A stretch of DNA of 64,000 bases from Typhlomys cinereus (GCA_023101885.1 JALPQD010000207.1:1369844-1433843); one strand, 5' to 3'. Positions 1-12,562 are shown, numbered from the stretch's first letter. Numbers and translations: made by a program. Notes: generated by a model from the letters alone, not told the origin.

Positions 1-3000
1 ATTGGAATTAAATGAAACCCGAAATCAGACAGAACTGACATATACTGACAGTACATTCCATCCAGGTTAGTGAAAGAGGCTCTCTCAAAAAACAAGTTAT
101 AATATCTTTCAGTAGTCCATGGAACCTTCTAAAAAATATATCATATACAAGGACAAAAACCAAGGCTCAACAAATATAAGAGAATTAAAATAACATCCTG
201 TATCCTATTAGACTATAATGGAATAAAGCTAGAAGTCAACAAGAAAAGCTGCAGAAAATATATAGACTCATGGAAATAAAATGAAACATTACTGAATGAA
301 AAATGGATGACTGGAAAAACAAAAAAGGGCATAACATATCCTACAAATGACTAAAAATGAAAACACAGCATATCAAAACCCATAAGGCACGATGAAAGCA
401 GCTCTCAGACAGAAGTTCATAGTTCTTGGCGCACATACCAGATTATTAGGGAAATCCCAAATTAATAAATTGATGATGAACCTTAAGGTACCTGAAAAAC
501 AATAACACAATAATCCCCAAAGTAGTTGAAATAACAACTAGGGCAGAAATTAATGAAATAACAAAAAAATTAATGGAATAAGGAATTGTTTCTTTGAAAA
601 GATAAACAAGATTAACAATGTTTTATGCATGTTAACAAATAAATGAGAGGGAGAAAGAAAAATGACCCAAATAAATAAAATTAGAGATGAGAAAAGAGAC
701 ATTACAAACAACACAGAAGAAATACAGAAAATCATGAGATCGTACTTCAAAAATTCATACTCCACTAAACTGAATAATCTAAAAGAAATGAATGAATTTC
801 TAAATGCATCATCTACTAAAGTTAAACTAAGATGAAATAAATAAGCTAAAAAGACCTGTAACAAACAAAGGGGCTGAGCAATAATTTTAAAACTCTTTGC
901 TAAAAAAAAAAAAAGATTAGATCCAGACAGATTTAAAATAGAATTATACCAGACATTTAAAGACTCAACTAATACCAATATGTCTCAAATTGTTTGATAA
1001 AATAGAAAGGGAATGAACACTTGCAAACTCCTTCTATGAGAAAGAGTTACCCTGATAGCAAAATGTAGACACATCAAAAAATAGAATTGTAGGCCAATCT
1101 CCCTAATGAGAATAGAGACAAAAATCTTCAATAAAGTGCTTACAAATCAAATATAAGAATACATAAAAAATAAAACATTACTACCAAGTTAGATTCATCT
1201 CAAGCATTCAACATACATAAATCAATTAAGGTAATCCATCACATAAGTCAACAAAAAGAGAGAAATCTTATGAACATCTCAATAGATGCAGAAAGGCCTT
1301 CAGGATAAAAGTCCAGGAGGGAACATATATTGACATAATAAAGGCTATATATGACAGATCTATGACAAACATCATCTTAAATAGAGAAAAAGCTGAATCA
1401 TTCCCACTAAGATCAGGAACAAGACAGGAGGGTCCATTCTCAACACTCCTCCTAGTCAATATAGAACTTGAAGTTCTTGCCAGAGCAATAAGGCAAGAGA
1501 AGGAAATAAAAAGTGATACAAACAGGAAAAAAGAAATCAAGATATCACTATTTGTGGGTGATATGATTTTATAAAAAATCTCTTAGCACTAATCAACATA
1601 TTGAGTGAGATGAATTTAGTAAGACTGCATAATCAACATAGGCTTCCTACACAACAAAGATCAACAAAAAGAGAAAGAAATGGGAGAACCAATCTTATTC
1701 ATCATAGCTCCTCCCAAAATAAAATACATTGAAACAACCCTAACCAGAGAAATAAAATACCTGTACAATTAAAATTTAAAACACTGAGGAAAGAAATTGA
1801 AGACACCAGAAAATGAAAAGATCTCCCATGTTTATGTATTGGTGGGAAAACATTGTGAAAATGACCATCCTTTCAAAAGCAATACAAATTTAATGCAATT
1901 CCTATTTAAATCCCAATGCAAATCTTCATAGATACTGAAAAATAATAGTAAAGTTCATATGGACACACTAAAAAAAAACCTCAGATAGCAAAAACAGTTC
2001 TGAGTAACAAAACAAAAATCTACTTGTGGAATTATCATATCTATACTTAAAACTATACTACAAAGCTATAGTATTAAAAACAGCATGATTTTTTATTAAA
2101 CATTTTTATTATTATTTCTGCTCATACAAACTTAGTAGGTACACCGGTTCCCTCCCTCCCTCCTCCTCCTCTCCACCCACCTGCTCCCCCTCTCCTCACC
2201 CCCCTCCCATCCTCCAGTGCCTCCCCCCCAATCTTCGGAGAATCCTTTAATGTGCCTGCTAGTCTCTCCTCTGGGCTCTCTTCTCCGATGATGTACAAGG
2301 ACCCAGTGGCATTACCCTGAATACTTTCCTGTGTTCCCCTTAGGTATAGGAACACTACTGTGGCTGTCAATCCCTTGCCTCCAAGGATCTTGGTGCCTTT
2401 AGCAGATGCTAGACTTTGTGAGATCAATAGTGTGTTGGACATTGCGCAGGGCATGCAAAGTCCAATTGTGATTGCTTCGGCCCTAACTTGTGTGGAGTAT
2501 CTTCCATATCATTGCTCCTCCCATCCTTGTGCTCTTACAATCTTACCGCCCCCTCTTCCGCAAATTTCCCTGAGCTTCAGGATGGGGAGAGATTAAGCTG
2601 GCCTAGTTCTATGTGGTTGATATAGAGTCTCTGAAGTTCTGGATTATGGTTTGTTGATTTTCTTATGCAGTTTTGCTGCTCCTACAATGCCCTTCACTCC
2701 ATCCTGATGGGTATTGGATGTCACCCCCTGGACAGAGACAAAAAGCTGTTAAATGGGCTCTATAAGAGCCCATTCCAAGGTAGATGTAATAAAAGTAGGA
2801 AACCACAGTGAGAGAGGGGTCAATCCCCCATTTGCAAAATGGTTACTTTTTATCTGCCAGACTATATGTCCTCCCCTTCTGGTGAGATCATACCCCCTCA
2901 GTTGTAAAAGATCAGGAACGAAAGTCTGAAAAATAGCATGATATTGTCATAAAAACGGACATATTGATCAATAGAATAAAATCAAAGACCCAAAACTAAA

Positions 3001-3340
3001 CCCACACACCTACAGCTAGATGATTTTAGACAAAGGAGACAAAGTATATACTGGAGAAAAGACAGTATCTTCAATGAATAGTGCTGGGAAAACTGGGTAT
3101 CTACATGCGGAAGAATTAAACTCTATTCTTATATCTCACTATGTACAAAAAATCAATTCCCAATGGATTAAAAAACCTCAATATTAAATCTGAAACTTCT
3201 TAGGAAAGAGTTGGGAAACCACTTCAAGACAGAGGTTTAGGAAGGGATTTTCTAAAAAAGGATCCCCTAACAGAATAACAACAGCAAGAAAAACAGCAAA
3301 AAAGAATCAAATTAAAAAAAAAATCAAGACTTAGAATAAA
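1..3340 (+). mobile_element. Old L1 LINE, ORF2 part, broken by stops and by a nested L1
   Basis: Plus-strand reading gives decayed L1 ORF2. Early on it reads CRKYTNSWK-like and NENENTAY-like endonuclease-linker sequence. At about 1362-1574 is the reverse-transcriptase core ([27 protein letters not shown]), where the usual FADD catalytic box reads FVGD, a lost catalytic residue. At about 3010-3330 is the distal domain (IFNEWCWENW-like). Many stops and frameshifts show that it is dead. It is interrupted at 2090-2928 by a younger L1 tail. The left end is cut by the window border. Confidence 0.85.
2090..2928 (-). mobile_element. 5'-truncated younger L1 (3'UTR only) nested in the older L1
   Basis: This block is the reverse complement of the 3'UTR seen at about 27903-28733, with high identity by eye. 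Its A-rich tail appears as TTTTTATTAAACATTTTTATTATT at the left. It is flanked by AAAAACAGCATGAT at 2076-2089 and AAAAATAGCATGAT at 2929-2942. This is a 14-base target duplication with one mismatch, and the host L1 sequence is continuous across it. No ORF2 sequence remains in this copy. Confidence 0.88.
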
Positions 3341-4440
3341 GAAACTCCACATGGGATATAAGGGGAGAACCAGAGATAGAAGTAACTGCCTAGACATGCT
3401 TCATCCAGAGGACATAGATGGCCACACAAGACCCCAGTGCCAGGCATGAGATACTTCTGAAGGAACTGTTGTTCATAGGGGTCCTAAAGACTTCCAAAAC
3501 AAGTAGGCTCTTCCTACATATCTCGGTTGCCCACCAGAACCAGACACTAATACCCTATTGCTGAAGGGTCATACTACCTGAAGGTAATATGCAAGCTTTC
3601 AAAGGAGAAAAGCTATCAACAGTCTTACTCAACTAGGAACTCTGGGAGCTTCAACATGATCCAGCTGAACCAGAACATTTGAATACAGTAGTGACATGAG
3701 GGGTATGAGAACAACCAACCACTCTGACTAGATTTAAGACCCATTCACCAGAAGGAGACCCATTCACTGTAAGCTTGCAGCTCTTGACCGAGGAGAGTCC
3801 ATGACGGTTGCCTTGCCAACACACTCCAGATATTTATCTTTAAGCCAGTAGACTAATGCAGTTCTCAGCCTGAATCCATGGAGACTTCTTTCAACCAAAA
3901 TTGGTCAATAAAGAGAGCCACTAACTGATCTAAGTGTAGAACTGAGGCATATTTGACTACAAATAGAATACCCAAAGCACTTTCACCCCCTAAGACAAAA
4001 GTCAGGGTATACAGAGAAAATGTGAACCAGATCAAGGGGAGGAACACTGACAAACTGTACCCTCTAGAGATAAAACCAGTACAACCATAAATGAACTGCA
4101 ATTCACCTTCACAAGATCTATGCAAGACTGGATCCTATACCACGTATAATGGATAAGGTAGGAATTTAAATGGCCCTACATTCCTTGGAATGACCATTGA
4201 TGGTCAAAGAAGAGGTTCCTCATGCATCAGGGGTACGCCTACTGCTCCGGGAGGTACCAGGCACATGCCAAAAAGAAACATTCCTTATGGGACTCAGTAG
4301 GAACATCCACAGAAGAATCACTGGGGAAGGAGGGAAGTTTATCAGGAAGAAATATCTCTCGGTTGGAAGAGGAGGGGTGAAGTCAGGTAATGTGGGGAGA
4401 AATCAATAAAAAACCCATTGTGATTTTAAATAACATAAAA
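3341..4440 (+). mobile_element. Probable L1 3' untranslated tail
   Basis: The segment follows decayed ORF2 directly. It contains wording shared with 9750-11400, such as CAACCAACCACTCTGACTAG then TTTAAGACCCATTCACCAG. It ends near AATCAATAAAAAACCC, like an L1 3' end. The internal deletion between ORF2 and the tail is inferred because the ORF2 C-terminus is missing. Confidence 0.6.
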
Positions 4441-6079
4441 AAGGATTCTGCAAATTTGGGGGACCTCCTTTCTTGGAGAGATGGGGGTCTAATCTTCTCT
4501 TTCAACCTAGGCAGGTCCAGTGACTTTTGTTTAACCAATGGGCTGGATGCTAAGTGATCTGAAGTTTCCTGCCTTTACTGTTGGAATGAATGGTCCTCCC
4601 GGGAAACCAGCAGTCATAGTCTGGGAGTTCGAAGACCACCAGACTGGGGGAAGGCCAGGTCGGGGATGACCTGAGGACAGAGCCTGAGGCTCCAGGGGGA
4701 AGTAAGGCCTATTTGGCTCCTGCCAGTGAGTCAATGTCCCCAGGGGATCCACACAGAACCAGAGTGAGCAGCCCGGTGGCGCCTCCGGTCCCGGTTCTTA
4801 GAATCACCAGCAAATCGATGCTTCAAATACATCACATTTGGGGGATTTTGCCACGCAGCTGCAGCTAACCACAACATTGAAGAAGTGATCTTTGACCGAA
4901 ATAGAACCGATTCTTGAGCAAGATTTCCAGCATAGACTCATGACGGCCGTTTTCAAATTGTGCTTCGAAGTCATGTTTGAACCCTGATGGAAGAGCGGAC
5001 CAAGGCGAAGAGTCTCACAGCTCACAGTAGGGAGACAGGAGAGCCTTATACCTCACAGCAGCGAGCAGAAGAGGCTGTACATGAACTGACATTGGCCCAA
5101 GCAGTGGAGAATTACTTCATCTGAGAATCTGGGCTGCGGTGGTGGGTAATGAATTTATAACACCTGATACCGAAAATATTTGAAAGCCTGGGATAATGGA
5201 ATGAACAAGTAGCCCAAAGTAGTCGCCTCCGGTTGTGCCACCTGTTTTCCTATAAGCTTGTAAACTTCTCATCCCTTCTGGAACTTCTGGCATCTGGGAC
5301 CCACCCTTTGGCTCGACGTTCAAACATCCAGCTCTGTGCTATATCAAGATGGGAAGTTTCTGGAGGCCCTGAACCTCCGCTTCTTCTGCCTTGCCAGCCA
5401 CCTGCAAGGCTCCTCCTCCCTCCCACAGAACCTTCTCTTCCTCAGGAAGTGGTTAGAATGAGAGGAGATGACAGAGACACCTACCTCTGTGACAATAATA
5501 ACTTCTCATTTATTTTCCCTTGCTAAGTTCCAAGGTGTTTCTTTTACTGCCACAAGGAGCATGTGGTGTGAAAGTACTAACCCTGAGCCACGGATGTGGA
5601 ATAGGAGGCTCAGAAAAATGTCAGTGTCTTCCCCAGTTGTACACCCCCATCCAGTGTCACTGCCCAGAGCAAGCCTTTTGAAGAGGGTGGTACGACTCTG
5701 TGACCCAGATTACTCAGCAAGAGAGGTCTGCATTCTTAGCTGCCCCTCCGGTGGCCCCTCTGGTGGTGGGCACATATATTCTTTAAGACAAGGTTGTCTT
5801 TGAGGAGAAAAAAAAAGTTTGGGATGGAGTGAGTTAGCACTTGAAATTGTACTCTCTTAGTGCAAAATTCCATTTTCCAAGATGCTAAATCTAGCTATCA
5901 ACGGAATTTACCATTTATAAATAGCACATGTTTTGTATGTGGTGCTGGGTACAGAGATATTCGCTGTGACTCAGAGGACGCAAGTCCTGCTTGCAGTGTG
6001 AGCTCTGCGACGAATGGCTTAATTATCCAGTTATGTCAGACTCCACAGCGAATGCAGAGATTCATAATTGCTGAGAAGA
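4441..6079. other. Unassigned sequence, moderately GC-rich
   Basis: No repeat family or gene is recognised with confidence. At 4800-4980 one plus frame gives short coding-like runs (NHQQIDASNTSHLGDFATQL, and LTEIEPILEQDFQHRLMTAV after a stop). I cannot match them to a known protein. They may be a decayed retrocopy or chance. Confidence 0.3.
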
Positions 6080-6560
6080 GGTGACTGTCTGAGGGCTATA
6101 TGGGACATCTATGTCGCCCCCATCTCAAGCCTCAGGCAGCGTCATGAAATAATGCACATGCTAGAAGATGCTGAGGAGTGTGGGAAGCGCTGTCTTCCAG
6201 GCACGACATGGCCGCAACACTCACCAGCTCACAACAGCCATGGCGGCCTGCACAAGATCCAGACAGTCAGTGTTGCAGCATGTCTGCTGCCAAAGACAGA
6301 GCCGTTTGTCTTCGGGGTGTGGCTGCTGGTAGAGTATCCATGTTTCAGTGGATGGCCCTACTCCCCATACACATGAGGGCAACACTAATGACAATCAGTG
6401 GGTTACTAAAAAAAATAAAAGGATATGAAAATGGGAGGGTAAAACATGTTTGGGGGATGTTTAAGGGGAATGGGAGGGAAAATGGGGTGGATAAGTTCAA
6501 GATATATGTATATGAGTATGAAATGTCAGAGGATATGCATGTTAAATAAATATTTACATT
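6080..6560 (+). mobile_element. L1 3' end fragment of rodent Lx type
   Basis: The order of short phrases follows the rodent Lx-type L1 3'UTR: GGCTATATGGGACATCTATG, the GCATCATGGAA-like phrase, CTGTCTTCCAGGCACGACAT, CTGCACAAGATCC, GTGGATGGCCCTACTCCCC and AGTGGGTTACTAAAAAAAAT. Then comes a purine-rich end with ATATATGTATATGAGTATGA and AATAAA. It is diverged and noncoding. Confidence 0.7.
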
Positions 6561-7640
6561 TTTTCAGATCCCTTTTTCTGCCCTTTTCCCTAGGCTGAGA
6601 AGCTCTTGTGCCTGGTTCAGGATCCCAAAACGGTGAGGACAGAAAAACAGGGACTGAGAAGAAGAGAAAGGGTTTGTCATCTACCCAGTCCTGGGACTTG
6701 GCAGTATGAACTGAAACAACTTCATTGTCTGTTGAAATCTTTGCTGCCAATGTAGGCAGCAAGCTTCTCCGCAGATGGGGGGTCCTTAGTAAAGGGCTTT
6801 TCTGCATAAAAGGTACACACACAAAATTGGAGTGGGCGCATGTACTTATGCCATCAGGTCCCCTGGCAATCTTCCTCCCCCCCCTTGCTCCTCCCCAAGC
6901 AACTGATATCACAAGCCACATAGAGGTGGAGGGCGGAAAGTTGTCAGGGCGTCTCCTGACTGCTTTTCTGTTATCTCTGGGGATAGTGACAAGGATGCGT
7001 GGGCTGGAGCGGAACCTGGTGCGGAATCACCACTCTGTCTGGTGCCACCAGGTTCATCTGATAGGTGTTCTTTGGCGTCCTCAATTCTCTTCACCTCTGA
7101 AGAACTGACTGTCAGCTATGAATTGTGCCAGGATTTAAATGGCAATGTCAGCTGCAGAGGGCAAAGCAGTCACGCTAATAAGCTCTCCAATTCTGCTTGC
7201 AGACTGCTTCGGTTTTGAAGGAGAAGGCATTATTTTTAGAATTCCTGCCGGCCTTCACCCTGTGCCCTGAATGATTAACTAACTCCTGGCATTCTTCTTT
7301 CAGCTCCGCCTGCTTCTCCTCCAGGTGCTCCAGGGGAAGTGACTTCTCTTTCCACCCAGACTGGGACTTAAAATATATAAATAAATTCCAACCCCCTCCC
7401 CCAATCCTGCACACCCATTAAAATTACCTCCTTCAGGTCCCCAACTTGTTAGAGGCAGCAACATTGTGATATCAACCTGACATAAAGTTTGTGCTGCTAG
7501 GGACTGAACCCAGAACCTGCATGCTAATCTTCACCATCCACCCACCAAACCTTCATGCCTAAAGTCCAGCTTAAGTCTTCTGGTATGTAGAGCAGGTGAC
7601 TTGGATTTTGAATCAGATGACAAGTGTCGTCACAATACAG
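6561..7640. other. No gene recognised; partial ID-like antisense piece near the end
   Basis: The sequence looks unique. At 7488-7550 the phrase GGACTGAACCCAGAACCTGC resembles the antisense B-box side of an ID or B4 SINE. The reading frames of 120-130 codons on both strands have no recognisable domains. Confidence 0.3.
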
Positions 7641-7644
7641 AAGT

Positions 7645-7745
7645 GAGGTGTGGTGTGGTGTACAGGTCTGTAAAGCTATACTTCAGGAGATGGGGGAGGA
7701 AGATCCGGAGTTTAAGGCTGACCAGGGCCGAGTTTAAGGTCACGT
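7645..7745 (+). mobile_element. B1-like SINE fragment
   Basis: It shows a degraded B1 pattern: GTGTACAGGTCTGTAA for the usual A-box side, then an AGGAGATGGGGGAGGAAGAT stretch and GAGTTTAAGGCTGACCAGGG. Confidence 0.45.
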
Positions 7746-7921
7746 GTTGATATAACGGTTTGTTTGCTTTTTGAGGGGGGAAGGAGCAGCAGTTATTACA
7801 TAACTAGGAAACAAATGCTACTGTCTGATATACTCAGTTCCAGAGGCTGAGAGCAGGCTGATTTGATGGTCTTCATTTGATGGAAACAAACTTGCAGAAG
7901 GCAGTGCAAAGTTCTGAGAGG

Positions 7922-8078
7922 ATCAGGCGTGGAGGTGCAGGTCTGGAATGGAAACACTCAGGAGGCTGAGGCAGGAGGATTACAAGCTTGAAGTCATCCT
8001 TGGCTACATAGTGAGATTGAGGCCAGCTTGGCCTATGTGCTGAGATTCTATTAACAAAAACTAAAAAAAAAAAGTACA
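7922..8078 (+). mobile_element. B1 SINE, sense
   Basis: It runs from GCGTGGAGGTGCAGGTCTGG through ACTCAGGAGGCTGAGGCAGG and GGCTACATAGTGAGA to an A-rich tail near 8064. This is the 7SL-derived B1 layout. A second GAGGCCAGCTTGGCC piece is present. Confidence 0.75.
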
Positions 8079-8239
8079 AAAAAGAAATGAAACCGTGGTG
8101 AGTCCTTGATACAAAGTTGCCCACTGTTCCAGGCACACTTTCTCTTTCACCAAACAGTGCTTCTGCTCATATGTTAAAGAAGGAAGCATTGTTGAGAATA
8201 CTTTCACCCAGACTCAGAGGGTTAGCAATACCACACAAA

Positions 8240-8690
8240 CACACACCCACCATATATGTACATATACACATGAACATATACACATGTACACATACATGAT
8301 ACATATATGTTCATATACACATGTGTAAACACATACATATACACATACACACATACATACACATGCATGCATACGTACATACACATTCATATATTTACAA
8401 CATGTATAACACATATGCATACATATATACACATGCACACACATACATCTGTACAAATGTATATATATACATGTATAAACATATATACAAACATTCACAC
8501 ATATACAAATGCATACATACATACTCATGCATAAACACATACATACAAATACATATGCACACATGCATATATGTGCATGCATAAAACATACATATACATA
8601 TACATATACATAAATTCACAGGCATATATCATACATATGCATACATACACATTCATATATATACATGCATAACATATACACACATGCCAC
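8240..8690. repeat. Long impure CA/TA/CATA microsatellite
   Basis: About 450 bases of ACACAT, ACATAC and ATATAC units with drifted phase. All reading frames here are low-complexity (Tyr, Ile, His, Thr) and are artefacts of the repeat. Confidence 0.95.
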
Positions 8691-8699
8691 TCCCTAGGA

Positions 8700-9119
8700 T
8701 TCCTTCAGCAGCTCCCATTGCTCCCAGGATTCTGTCTGACCTCCAGGCAGAGCAGACCAGCCCTGGGTGAGCTGGTATAATACAGTGCTTCCCCCAAACA
8801 TCATGTGATGAATGCCACTTTGGACTGTGCCCTAAGCAGTTATGGGCACTAGAGCAGTACAATATAATAGAAAGCCCGATCTTGAATGCTAACCTAAGGA
8901 GGGAGGGCTAGGCTCTGTTTCTGGTTGTGTAGCATTTCCTCTGATTTGAAAAGTTCTCATCTGGAGAGAAGCCCGTCGAGATCCGGACACTAAAAGACTG
9001 ATGGGCTCCCTCCCCACAGTGAAGGAAGCAATGGGAAGACTCTCCGACCTGTGGAACTGCCTGCCAGTTGCTCAGAGAGTTCCAGAGATGCAGCTCCCCA
9101 AATGTCACCTGGCTGGAGT
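8700..9119. other. No gene recognised
   Basis: Mixed-composition sequence with short open frames only. I see nothing assignable. Confidence 0.3.
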
Positions 9120-9245
9120 GGGCTTTTCAGTGATGTAACTGTCATCCCTGGTCCTGTAAACTCACTGGTTCACCAAGTTGGACTCTGTGTAATCGTTATT
9201 TTGGTCTAGCTTTAGATCCCTCTTCTGGGATGAATAGCATTTGCA
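9120..9245 (+). repeat. Unclassified interspersed repeat, shared with 14925-15060
   Basis: Both places read CCTGTAARYTCAYTGGTT-like, then CAAGTTGGAYTCTGTGTAAT-like and TTTGGT sequence, in the same order and strand. The family is not known to me. Confidence 0.55.
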
Positions 9246-9749
9246 TGGCTTCGTCTCTGTCAGAGGACAGCTGGCTGGTGGTCCTCAGCATTCATCCTCT
9301 CCTCACTGCCTTCCTTCCATGGCTTCACCTATATCACGTTCCACTGCAGGCCCCCAGGTCAGCCCCCTCCTTGCCCTCTCTGGAGGCTCTTCCTGTTCCC
9401 TGTACCTTCAGCTCTGCCTGACCCTGCTCTGCCCCACATTTCCTTCTTAGAAACCTTGAACTATCCGTACAAGTTAGGGCTAGTTCCTTGTCATCACATT
9501 CCCACACATGCTCTGGGCGTCTCTACCTCAGCCTTGCCTGCAATCAAAACACTTTATGTTTTCTAGTTGTTTCTTTTATCACAGCACAAAGCCTGTCACA
9601 GCAAGTGCTCAATGCATGTTGAAAGGATATGTTCTTTAATAAGCATTTGCTTCTAATCTTGTTTTTAGCACACTTTGGCTTAGAAACTTATGTGTCAAAG
9701 TGGGTGGGGACAAATAAATCATAAATTGGTTACTGCACTAAGACTGCCT

Positions 9750-11400
9750 TCCTGGTAGTGATTTGGCAATTTGACAATTAGTAGGGAGAAAAATGCCTTA
9801 CAATGCTCCAGCTAGAACCCATAGGTAACTAAACAGTAGACCAAGTTCCAGGTATGTGAGACACTCCCTATTAAATTGCTGGTCAGCCTTAAAGACTCCC
9901 AAAGCCATATAGGCTTTTGCCACTGCTCTTAGTTGTCCTCCAGAAACTGGTAGTAAGGCCCTGTTATTGAAGATGCAACATTCACACATCGCAGGACACA
10001 GATAACAAACAGCATCTGGTACTGGTCTGGAAACTTTCTCCTTGCCAGACAGTTTTCATAGTACCAGAAAGTACTATGCAAACTTCTGGGGGAGAAAAGC
10101 AACCAATAGTATCATTTTACTAGTTACTCTCATCTCAGCTGTGAGAGAACACCAAAAGTCAAGCAATTTAAGGGAGATAAGATAGATTTATTAAGCTTAT
10201 GATTCCAGAGTAGAGAAACAGTTTTTCATGGCAGAAGCAGTATGACTGGTAGGCAGAAGGTGGAGACAGACTAAATCACACTCATCCAGGCGGCTGAGAG
10301 GTATAAGATTGCCTCTACTAGAGCAGACCTCTCCTGGAAGTAGGACGGGACTAATCTACCTCAAAGCCCACCCCCTGTGGCTGCCTTCTACCAGCAAGCC
10401 TCCACCTCCAAAAGGTACCCAGACCTTCCCAAACAACTAAATATTCAAACACATGAGCCTGTGGGGTAAAGCTCACATTCAGATCATGTTACCCATGAAT
10501 CCACGAATGCTGCAAGCTGCAATAGCGATCACCCTGGCAAGAGGTGATTGTCAGTGCAATAGTGGATGAAGAGCAAAGGGTGCAACCAACAATTTTCCAG
10601 TCGGATTAAGACCCACTTTTCAGCAGGGATCACATTCCTGGTATTGTAAACCAGAACAGAAACCTATGAGAGAGGAGGAAAATGGAGAGAAGAAGTTTGC
10701 AAAACGTTAAGGTCAAGCTATAAAAATACATGCAAACTGCCTTTTAAATATTTGCCATTATACCCTTAGATTGCAGGAGCACTCAGCACTCAAACAAGAA
10801 ACTCCTTTCTGCAGTGGAAGGTGTTTAACTAAAGAAAATCACAACTGGCAAAAGTACAGAAAATAAAGGATGGCGGATGGATCAGTCCTAAACAGGACAT
10901 TTACCCACCCCAAGGCTCAGGGGACGCTATGGAAGAGGGAGCAGTAAGATTGTAAGAGCCTGAAGAGCAGGAGTAGTCAGGCCAGACATTATCTCCTGGA
11001 CATGAAAGGATTACACATGAACACACAGATGCTATATATATTTCATAAGACCTACAATAGATTTGTCATATTAACATGTCATCAGGAAAGGGCAGAGAAC
11101 TCAAGTGGCCCAACACCTCCCTGAGAGACTGAAGTTCAACCCTGATGGAGGAGGGGAGGAAGATGCCTCCTCAGTGGTCTCCCCACGACAGATGATACGT
11201 GTCTCGGCAGGTGCTCAGGCACACGCCATCAAAGGTAACTCAGATGAAACCTGGTGGACCATTCATGCACAAACGGTAATAGGAGGGAGACTGGCAGGTA
11301 AGAGGAAGAGTCGTAGTGGGAAGCGGAGGGAAGATGGGAATGGAGATTAAGGGATGAAGCTGTTATACAGTCACTGCAATCGTATATGAAACAATAAAAG
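9750..11400 (+). mobile_element. L1 3'UTR-like segment, split by a medium repeat
   Basis: It contains GAATGCTGCAAGCTGCAATA, then CCTGGCAAGAGG and CAACCAACAATTTTCC, and ends near ATGAAACAATAAAAGAATCA. Parts are shared with 3341-4440 and with rodent L1 tails. It is interrupted at about 10115-10490 by an antisense medium repeat. Confidence 0.6.
10115..10490 (-). repeat. Medium-length rodent repeat (family A), antisense
   Basis: Typical antisense phrases are TTATTAAGCTTATGATTCCA, CAAAGCCCACCCCCTGTGG, CCAGCAAGCCTCCACCTCC, CTTCCCAAACA and CACATGAGCCTGTGGGG. The same order is seen at 14195-14585 and, in the other orientation, at 60003-60320. I suspect an old nonautonomous transposon of the URR1 kind but cannot assign it. 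Confidence 0.65.
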
Positions 11401-11599
11401 AATCACTTAAAAAGATAATTAGTAGGGAAAGAAATGATGGTTCCTGGATAGAATATCAGTTTATACCTTGATTTTCAGCTATGAATCACTCATTGAAATT
11501 GCAAAAACTTTTGTTTTCCCGCATATAATAGTAACATGGTTAAAATGATGGAGATCATAGCAATTGGAGACATATTCTATTTATTTATTTATTTACTAT

Positions 11600-11745
11600 T
11601 TTTATTTATTTTTGAGAAGGGGCCATGCTCTCTATCTCAGGCTGGCATGGAACCCACCCTGTATCCCAGGCTGGTTACAATTCTCCTGTCTCATCTCCCA
11701 GTACTAGTATCACAGGCATGGATACGGCACCCCGCCCAGCCTAAG
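11600..11745 (-). mobile_element. B1 SINE, antisense
   Basis: It has GAGAAGGGGCCATGCTCTCT, then CAGGCTGGTTACAATTCTCC and CACAGGCATGGATACGGCAC, the B1 layout in reverse, with a T-rich start (TATTTATTTATTTAC). Confidence 0.6.
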
Positions 11746-12329
11746 TTGGCATCTGGGACTGCCTTTTGACATCTCCAAACATGCCAAGAAACCAATAAAG
11801 GAAATTATTTAAGAAGGCAAAAACTGCTGAAATCGCCAAACTATTCCCACTGGGCCTAGACACGTGGGTCCATGCCAGGCACTGAGGCAGCTCTGAAAGT
11901 CAGCTGCTGCAGAGAAAAGAGCTATTTTAGAAAGGTCGCCTTGGGAACTTTGATAAAATGAGTCCGGTGAACTCTTGAACTGGAGAATCGGGGCTTCAGC
12001 TGTCATTTGGAAAGTTTCTCTTGATATTGTCTGAGTAACTTACTCGGAAATCACAAGAGCGGTGGAAAATATTAAACAGCAGATAAAGGTTTTTTAATAC
12101 TCATATTCATTGGGTGCAGTATGATTATTTATTTTTATTTATGGTGGACAAAAGAGGGCAATTAGTATATCCACCACCAATTTTTTTTTTTTTGCCAATT
12201 CTTATGTTGGGAACCTTCAAAATTCTTTTTTCACTGAGCATAAGTCTATAATTCCAGAACTTGGGAAGCAGAGGTTTAGATGATAGTGAGTTTGGGGGCA
12301 GCCTTACCTACACAGCTAAGCTCTAGCAT

Positions 12330-12330
<1 letters not shown>

Positions 12331-12374
<44 letters not shown>
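12331..12374. repeat. (CA)n microsatellite
   Basis: About 21 CA units, at the 3' end of a short degenerate SINE-like stretch (12235-12330). Confidence 0.9.
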
Positions 12375-12377
<3 letters not shown>

Positions 12378-12562
12378 GTACACACACTGTCTCCTAGCTG
12401 CTTTATAATAAACTATTGTTAAGTATGCAAATAAAGTGTTGAGTAGACCTAGAAAATCTAGTTAGTTGCCACTAAAAATATGTGCTTAAGGAACGCAAAT
12501 AACTATCTAAAATATTTCACCTAAAGTAATCAACTATGTTTCAGAAAAGCAAGGATGTAGGT

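Noticed and set aside
8214..8625. Overlapping frames rich in Tyr, His, Ile or Cys, Val, Met
   Set aside because: They are products of the ACAC/ACAT microsatellite on both strands.
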